Below, in pieces: positions 6,672-9,876 of a stretch of DNA of 9,876 nucleotides; the first letter of the stretch is position 1, and each line of letters starts with the position of its first letter. Below the pieces are notes generated by a model that saw only the letters and a program-made list of their open reading frames with translations, made no database searches and was not told the DNA's origin. The translations under genes were made by a program, and so were the position numbers. This DNA comes from Firmicutes bacterium ZCTH02-B6 (GTDB lineage Bacteria > Bacillota > Limnochordia > Limnochordales > ZCTH02-B6): assembly GCA_002159155.1 (NCBI GenBank), contig LZRQ01000132.1:1-9876 (forward strand). The letters are read 5' to 3'.

Positions 6672-7334
6672 GTGGAGGCAGAGCGCACCCTGCTGTCCAT
6701 CGGTACCCGTGTGCGGATACGGCGGGCGGACGTACCAGAGGCAGGGACCTTTAGCACGCGGGTGGAAGAGGTGGACGAGACCCGCATCGTCGTGCAGCCG
6801 CCCTTCGTCCAGGGTTCGCCGGTATCGTGGCCCCCGGGAACCCGGGTGGAGTTGGAAGTCAATCGTACCCAGCAGCCCGGCCAGGGGTTGTACCGAAGCG
6901 TGACCGTAGTGCTGGGCAAAGGCTCCGGTCCTTTGGGGTTCGTGTACTTGCAGAAACCGGAGGAGTGGCAGCGCGTCCAGGCACGCGAATTTTTCCGGGT
7001 GCCGGCCATGCTGGCCGTGCAAGTGCGGGCGGTAGGTCAAGAAGAGGGGCCGTGGATGATTGGGCAGACGCGGGACGTCAGCGGCGGCGGTTGCCTGTTG
7101 GTGTTGGGCCAGCCTTTCTCCGTCGGGGACACCGTAGAAATTGTCCTGTCCCTTCCTGAAGGGCGCGTCAGCGCCAAGGGAACGGTGAAGCGGTCGGAGA
7201 AGGTGGAGGAGAGTGGCGGCAACCTCTGGTCGTTGGGTGTCGCGTTTACCGACATCGCGGAGCGGGATCGCGATGTGATCATCCGTTTTGCCTTGAAACG
7301 CCAGATCGAGCTTCGCAGGAAGGGATTGGCGTAA
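6672..7334 (+). CDS. PilZ-domain protein, YcgR-like (probable c-di-GMP receptor)
   Basis: Proteins of the YcgR/DgrA type bind cyclic di-GMP through a C-terminal PilZ domain and slow or stop flagellar motors. The 220-residue product has an N-terminal YcgR-type beta domain (about residues 8-100; 'GTRVRIRR', 'PGTRVELEV'), then a PilZ domain. The two ligand-binding motifs of PilZ are intact: RxxxR as R105-E-F-F-R109 directly followed by V, and DxSxxG as D135-V-S-G-G-G140. The ending '..LGVAFTDI' followed by 'RDVIIRF' is also typical. The GTG start at 6672 has AGAAGAGGGG at 6655-6664 upstream. It lies between flhG and sigD, a slot held by chemotaxis genes in B. subtilis, so a role in motility control is likely. 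Binding of c-di-GMP is inferred from the motifs only. Confidence 0.9.
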   Translation: MEAERTLLSIGTRVRIRRADVPEAGTFSTRVEEVDETRIVVQPPFVQGSPVSWPPGTRVELEVNRTQQPGQGLYRSVTVVLGKGSGPLGFVYLQKPEEWQRVQAREFFRVPAMLAVQVRAVGQEEGPWMIGQTRDVSGGGCLLVLGQPFSVGDTVEIVLSLPEGRVSAKGTVKRSEKVEESGGNLWSLGVAFTDIAERDRDVIIRFALKRQIELRRKGLA

Positions 7335-7335
7335 G

Positions 7336-8121
7336 TTGGAACCGGGCGGGTCGGACATTGAAAGGCTCTGGACGGAGTACCGGGCGCAGCGCAGCCAGGC
7401 GGCCCGCGAACGTCTAATCATCCATTACGCGCCGCTGGTGAAGTACGTGGCCGGGCGCGTCGCCGTGGGCCTGCCGTCCACGATCGATACTGACGACCTG
7501 ATCGGCTATGGCATATTCGGCCTGGTCGATGCAGTGGAGAAGTTCGATCCCGACCGTGGCGTCAAGTTTGAGACGTACGCCATTGCCCGCATCCGCGGCG
7601 CCATGATCGATGGGCTGCGGGCCAACGATTGGGTGCCTCGCAGCGTGCGGCAAAAGGCCCGTCAACTAGAGCAGACCATCGCACAGTTGGAGGCGCAGCT
7701 AGGGCGGTCGGCCACGGAGGAGGAAATCTGTTCCGCCCTCGGGATAGACGCCAAACAGTATTCGTCCCTCCTAACGGAGCTGAGGGGAGCGGCATTGGTT
7801 TCGCTCGAGGAGTTGTGGGGAAACGACCCGGACCAGGAAAATCCTCTCAGCCTCGGGCAGATGATTGAGGACGCCGCTGCGGAACCGCCGGGGGCCGCGC
7901 TGGAGGCGGCGGAGGTAGAGCGGCTTTTGGGCGAGGTCATCGAGTCCTTGCCTGAGCGGGAGCGGCTGGTCGTGACTTTGTACTACTATGAAGGTTTGAC
8001 GCTCAAGGAGATCGGCCAGTTAATGGGCGTGTCTGAGTCACGGGTGTGCCAGTTGCACACGAAGGCGCTGATGAGGCTACGGGCCCGCCTGATGCGCTTT
8101 CGAGACGCGCTTGTCAGTTGA
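7336..8121 (+). CDS. sigD: Flagellar RNA polymerase sigma factor SigD (FliA/WhiG family, sigma-28)
   Basis: SigD/FliA directs RNA polymerase to late flagellar, motor and chemotaxis promoters. The 261-residue product has all the regions of a group 3 sigma factor. Region 2 carries 'HYAPLVKYVAGRVA', 'DTDDLIGYGIFGLVDAVEKFD' and 'GVKFETYAIARIRGAMIDGLR' followed by 'DWVPRSVR' (about residues 30-105). Region 3 is 'EEEICSALGI'. Region 4 has the helix-turn-helix 'LTLKEIGQLMGVSESRVCQLH' (about residues 219-239) after 'LPERERLVVTLYYYEGL'. The TTG start at 7336 is the only available start in this frame after the PilZ stop; AGGAAGG at 7317-7323 is a plausible SD at a slightly long distance. No flgM anti-sigma gene is in the window. 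The gene follows PilZ by one base, so it is probably transcribed with the export genes. Confidence 0.97.
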   Translation: MEPGGSDIERLWTEYRAQRSQAARERLIIHYAPLVKYVAGRVAVGLPSTIDTDDLIGYGIFGLVDAVEKFDPDRGVKFETYAIARIRGAMIDGLRANDWVPRSVRQKARQLEQTIAQLEAQLGRSATEEEICSALGIDAKQYSSLLTELRGAALVSLEELWGNDPDQENPLSLGQMIEDAAAEPPGAALEAAEVERLLGEVIESLPERERLVVTLYYYEGLTLKEIGQLMGVSESRVCQLHTKALMRLRARLMRFRDALVS

Positions 8122-8147
8122 CCTGCGTCCGTATCGCGGCTTAAAAT
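8118..8147 (+). promoter_or_regulatory. Putative sigma-A promoter overlapping the sigD stop
   Basis: TTGACC (8118-8123; five of six match TTGACA) is separated by 18 bases from TAAAAT (8142-8147; five of six match TATAAT). The expected start is near 8154, in a locally AT-rich patch that stands out in this GC-rich window. The -35 box includes the sigD stop codon. It would drive the two small genes downstream independently of the long flagellar transcript. Read by eye only. Confidence 0.55.
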
Positions 8148-8185
8148 TGGACAAAGACTACACAAATAGGTAGGCCGGCTGCCGC

Positions 8186-8190
8186 GGAGG
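8186..8190 (+). promoter_or_regulatory. Shine-Dalgarno site that fixes the start of the small gene at 8198
   Basis: GGAGG sits 7 bases before ATG 8198 but touches ATG 8192 with only one base between them. The spacing favours the second ATG, shortening the protein by two residues. Confidence 0.7.
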
Positions 8191-8197
8191 GATGGGC

Positions 8198-8482
8198 ATG
8201 GGCGTCAACTTTCCGGATCTGCAAGTGTTGTTGCCCCGCGTGACCGAGATGGGGCGTTGGCAACACGGGGGGCAACATGTGGACGCTCAGCAGCAGGCGC
8301 TGGCGATGGCCGCCCAAATCGAAGCCGACCGGGATCGCCAACGGGTGCTGCGTTCTGCCGACGCGGCGCGCGGCGGCGGAGCGCGACGGGCTGGAACGGC
8401 TGACCGGAGAGCGCGTAGCGAGGCTGGCCAACGGCCGGAAGACGGCGGCAAGTTGGGCCGGCATCTGGACGTGCTCGGCTAG
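8198..8482 (+). CDS. Small hypothetical protein between sigD and the swrB-like gene
   Basis: I cannot name this 94-residue product. It resembles, from memory, an uncharacterised family of small Gln-rich soluble proteins encoded next to sigD in several Bacillota, which open with a 'DLQ..LPR..E' segment and close with a short 'G..(I/L)D(I/V)' tail. Here 'NFPDLQVLLPRVTEMGR' opens the protein and 'GRHLDVLG' ends it. Residues ~25-52 are Gln/Ala rich and probably helical, and the middle is Arg/Gly/Glu rich and probably disordered. No signal peptide, membrane helix or catalytic motif is seen. ATG 8198 is preferred over ATG 8192 because GGAGG at 8186-8190 is 7 bases from the former and only 1 base from the latter. 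The gene ends 13 bases before the next start. A link to motility is inferred from position only. Confidence 0.75.
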   Translation: MGVNFPDLQVLLPRVTEMGRWQHGGQHVDAQQQALAMAAQIEADRDRQRVLRSADAARGGGARRAGTADRRARSEAGQRPEDGGKLGRHLDVLG

Positions 8483-8495
8483 GTAGGCGACGGGC

Positions 8496-8996
8496 ATGAC
8501 AGTAGCAGCGCTGTTGGCCGCCCTGGTCGCGCTTATCCTGGCAGGCACCGCGCTCCGGCAGGCGGCACACCTGCGACGCGTGCTGGAGCAACATGGCCGT
8601 GGGATCCGCGGCACCGACGAGGAACTCCTCAAAGACGCTTGGTTGGACGAGATCGAATCCCGGGGTGAAGCTGTCTTAGCGCGTATTGCGGCTGCGGAGG
8701 AAAGCCTGCATCGCTGGCAGGAGCAGGTCGCTGCAGCCGGCGAAGCGCGCTCATCGGTCGACACCGATACTGAGCGGCCGGCCGCCGGCGCGATGGGGGG
8801 CGAACTGCGAGGTACGCCTAGAGCGCCGGACCGCCCTGCTTACGCTGGAGCCGCCTTGCGCAGCCCTGGCGTTGCGGATCAGGTGCGGCAGCTGTCGGCA
8901 CAGGGCATAGATCCTACGACCATCGCTCGCCGGCTCGGGATCGGGCGGGGCGAGGTGGAGCTCATCCTGGGCCTGCCTCAGGCAGATCGTGGTTGA
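8496..8996 (+). CDS. SwrB/YlxL-like membrane-anchored coiled-coil protein with C-terminal HTH-like segment
   Basis: In B. subtilis SwrB (YlxL), encoded between sigD and rpsB, promotes activation of the flagellar export apparatus. This 166-residue product sits in the same slot and is almost the same length as SwrB (about 167). It has one N-terminal membrane helix (about residues 3-19, 'AALLAALVALILAGTAL'), a charged helical or coiled-coil stretch (about 22-82), and a low-complexity Ala/Arg/Pro linker (about 83-122). The C-terminal segment 'VRQLSAQGIDPTTIARRLG' continues into 'IGRGEVELILGL' (about 130-160) and looks like a small helix-turn-helix, as in DUF6115-type proteins. The ATG at 8496 has AGGTAGG at 8481-8487 upstream, overlapping the previous stop. 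Assignment rests on architecture and position; sequence identity to SwrB is not evident by eye. Confidence 0.78.
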   Translation: MTVAALLAALVALILAGTALRQAAHLRRVLEQHGRGIRGTDEELLKDAWLDEIESRGEAVLARIAAAEESLHRWQEQVAAAGEARSSVDTDTERPAAGAMGGELRGTPRAPDRPAYAGAALRSPGVADQVRQLSAQGIDPTTIARRLGIGRGEVELILGLPQADRG

Positions 8997-9021
8997 TGAG
9001 CCAAGGGGCCTGTGTTATACT
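8993..9021 (+). promoter_or_regulatory. Putative sigma-A promoter of rpsB with extended -10
   Basis: TTGATG (8993-8998; matches TTGA of the consensus) lies exactly 17 bases before TATACT (9016-9021; five of six match). TGT at 9013-9015 supplies the TGn of an extended -10. The -35 box overlaps the stop codon of the swrB-like gene. Transcription should begin around 9028-9030. This separates rpsB expression from the flagellar operon. Confidence 0.75.
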
Positions 9022-9027
9022 ACCGCT

Positions 9028-9132
9028 TGGTGTGACTACACACGCCTTTAGACTCGTTCGTGGGTGCCGGCTTGCCGGTTGCGGCGAGGATGATAAAGGC
9101 GGAGGAAAAACCAGGAGGAAGGGGGTGGAGAT
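9028..9132 (+). promoter_or_regulatory. rpsB 5' leader with two short hairpins
   Basis: About 105 bases separate the predicted transcript start from the rpsB start codon. GTGTG (9030-9034) pairs with CACAC (9039-9043) around an ACTA loop, right at the predicted 5' end. GCCGG (9066-9070) pairs with CCGGT (9075-9079) around CTTG. A purine-rich tract follows, with GGAGGAA at both 9101-9107 and 9114-9120, then GGGGGTGG (9121-9128), which is the best-spaced SD for GTG 9133. No terminator-like stem with T-run is present. Whether S2 or another factor binds this leader is unknown. Confidence 0.5.
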
Positions 9133-9876
9133 GTGGCCGTCATCTCCATGAAACAGCTGCTAGAAGCAGGTGTGCACTTCGGCCACCAGACGCGCCGCTG
9201 GAACCCCAAGATGGCGCCTTATATTTTCACCGAGCGCAACGGTATCTACATCATCGATCTGCAGAAGACCGTGCGCAAGGTGGAGGAAGCTTACCGTTTT
9301 GTGCGGGAGTTGGCCCAGCAGGGCGGCACGATTCTGTTTGTGGGCACCAAGAAGCAGGCCCACAACACCGTGCGCGAAGAAGCCGAGCGCTGTGGCATGT
9401 ACTACGTTAACGAGCGCTGGCTTGGCGGCATGCTGACCAACTTCCAGACCATCAAGTCCCGCATCCAGCGCCTTAAGGAACTGGAGCAGATGGAAACCGA
9501 CGGCTCCTATGAGCGGCTGCCCAAGAAGGAAGTCATGCAGCTGCGCAAGGAGAAGGACAAGCTCCAGCGCTATCTGGGCGGTATCCGCGAGATGACCCGC
9601 CTGCCGGATGCGCTGTTTGTGATTGATCCGCGGAAAGAGAAGATCGCGGTGCACGAAGCCCGCAAGTTGCGGATCCCCATCATCGCCATCGTGGACACCA
9701 ACTGCGACCCTGACGAGGTCGACTTTGTGATCCCCGGCAACGATGATGCGATCCGGGCCGTGCGCCTGCTGACCAGCAAGATCGCCGACGCTGTCCTTGA
9801 AGGCAAGGAAGGCCGTCAGGAGGCGGAGGCCGAGCTGCAGGACGCGGCAAGCGAGTCTGAAGAGCTCGTTGAGGTC
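9133..9876 (+). CDS. rpsB: 30S ribosomal protein S2, 3' end cut off by window
   Basis: S2 is a small-subunit ribosomal protein that binds late in 30S assembly near the head/body junction and is needed for S1 binding in bacteria that have S1. The frame opens at GTG 9133 with 'MAVISMKQLLEAGVHFGHQ', the conserved S2 N-terminus, and remains open to the last base (248 codons). Family motifs follow in order: 'RRWNPKMAPYIFTERNGIYI', 'IIDLQKTV', 'GTILFVGTKKQA', 'ERWLGGMLTNFQTI', 'DALFVIDPRKEK', 'IVDTNCDPDEVDFVIPGND' and 'AIRAVRLLTSKIADA'. The last ~25 residues form an acidic tail, so the stop should lie shortly beyond the window. GTG 9133 is preferred to ATG 9148 because 'VISMKQLL' is conserved upstream of that Met. 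It probably begins the rpsB-tsf block. Confidence 0.97.
   Translation, partial: MAVISMKQLLEAGVHFGHQTRRWNPKMAPYIFTERNGIYIIDLQKTVRKVEEAYRFVRELAQQGGTILFVGTKKQAHNTVREEAERCGMYYVNERWLGGMLTNFQTIKSRIQRLKELEQMETDGSYERLPKKEVMQLRKEKDKLQRYLGGIREMTRLPDALFVIDPRKEKIAVHEARKLRIPIIAIVDTNCDPDEVDFVIPGNDDAIRAVRLLTSKIADAVLEGKEGRQEAEAELQDAASESEELVEV

Noticed and set aside
6833..6846. Two CCCGGG copies two bases apart in the PilZ gene
   Set aside because: Short, self-complementary GC-only repeats inside a coding region; chance is the simplest explanation.
6294..7421. 375-residue minus-strand frame opposite flhG/PilZ
   Set aside because: Long antisense frames are expected in GC-rich DNA; it overlaps well-supported genes and shows no recognisable domain.
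8142..8170. SigD-dependent promoter (TAAA-N15-GCCGATAA type) ahead of the small gene
   Set aside because: TAAA is present at 8142, but the sequence 15 bases further (CACAAATA) matches the -10 poorly; the sigma-A reading fits better.
8343..8482. Frameshift in the small gene after sigD, as the middle is low complexity
   Set aside because: Adjacent frames give no better family match, and the tail in the same frame (GRHLDVLG) fits the expected ending, so the frame is probably intact.
8141..8764. 207-residue minus-strand frame opposite the two small genes
   Set aside because: The + strand has SD-supported genes with better family features; the antisense product is Ser/Arg/Ala-rich without motif.
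8774..8785. 12-bp perfect palindrome in the swrB-like gene
   Set aside because: It is made only of G and C in an Ala/Arg/Pro linker; likely composition, with no sign of an operator context.
9060..9410. 116-residue + frame overlapping the rpsB leader and 5' end
   Set aside because: S2 is unmistakable in the neighbouring frame; this frame has no own signature.
1..9876. Mobile elements, CRISPR arrays, tRNA or rRNA genes, intrinsic terminators
   Set aside because: No transposase or integrase motif, regularly spaced repeat, tRNA-like or rRNA sequence, or stem followed by a T-run was seen on either strand.

Overview
The window looks like part of the main flagellar/chemotaxis (fla/che) operon of a high-GC, Gram-positive-type bacterium, running directly into the start of the rpsB ribosomal-protein unit. 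Every supported gene is on the + strand. The order fliP-fliQ-fliR-flhB-flhA-flhF-flhG-(PilZ)-sigD-(small ORF)-swrB-like-rpsB matches the layout known from Bacillota, where sigD and swrB sit just upstream of rpsB. The high GC content, frequent GTG/TTG starts and strong Shine-Dalgarno (SD) sequences suggest a high-GC Bacillota lineage such as Symbiobacterium, Thermaerobacter or Limnochordia relatives. That placement is an inference from gene order and composition, not from a database search.

Region by region: 1-2640 holds the 3' part of fliP, then fliQ, fliR and flhB. 2646-4712 is flhA. Together these encode the membrane core of the flagellar type III export gate. 4702-6647 holds flhF and flhG, the SRP-type GTPase and MinD-type ATPase pair that controls flagellar placement and number. 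6672-7334 is a PilZ-domain (YcgR-like) c-di-GMP receptor candidate, and 7336-8121 is the flagellar sigma factor SigD/FliA. 8198-8996 holds two small genes: a 94-residue protein I cannot name, and a membrane-anchored coiled-coil protein resembling SwrB/YlxL. rpsB (ribosomal protein S2) starts at 9133 and runs off the right edge. The cheB-cheA-cheW-cheC-cheD block that lies between flhG and sigD in Bacillus subtilis is absent here; the PilZ gene is all that occupies that interval.

The genes are tightly packed. Stops overlap starts at fliR/flhB, flhA/flhF and flhG, and an SD sequence lies across the flhB stop, so translational coupling is likely. No intergenic stretch exceeds about 140 bases. 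Two sigma-A-type promoters can be read by eye. One has its -35 box overlapping the sigD stop and would serve the two small genes. The other has its -35 box overlapping the stop of the swrB-like gene, has an extended -10, and would serve rpsB with a roughly 100-nt leader.

I saw no mobile element, CRISPR array, tRNA, rRNA or convincing intrinsic terminator, and no radically new system. The points most worth a second look are a natural NPVH in place of the NPTH self-cleavage motif of FlhB, the lack of an ordinary start codon at the fliR/flhB junction, a perfect 10-bp stem inside the 3' end of flhG, the unnamed small gene after sigD, and the rpsB leader with its overlapping ATG/GTG start.
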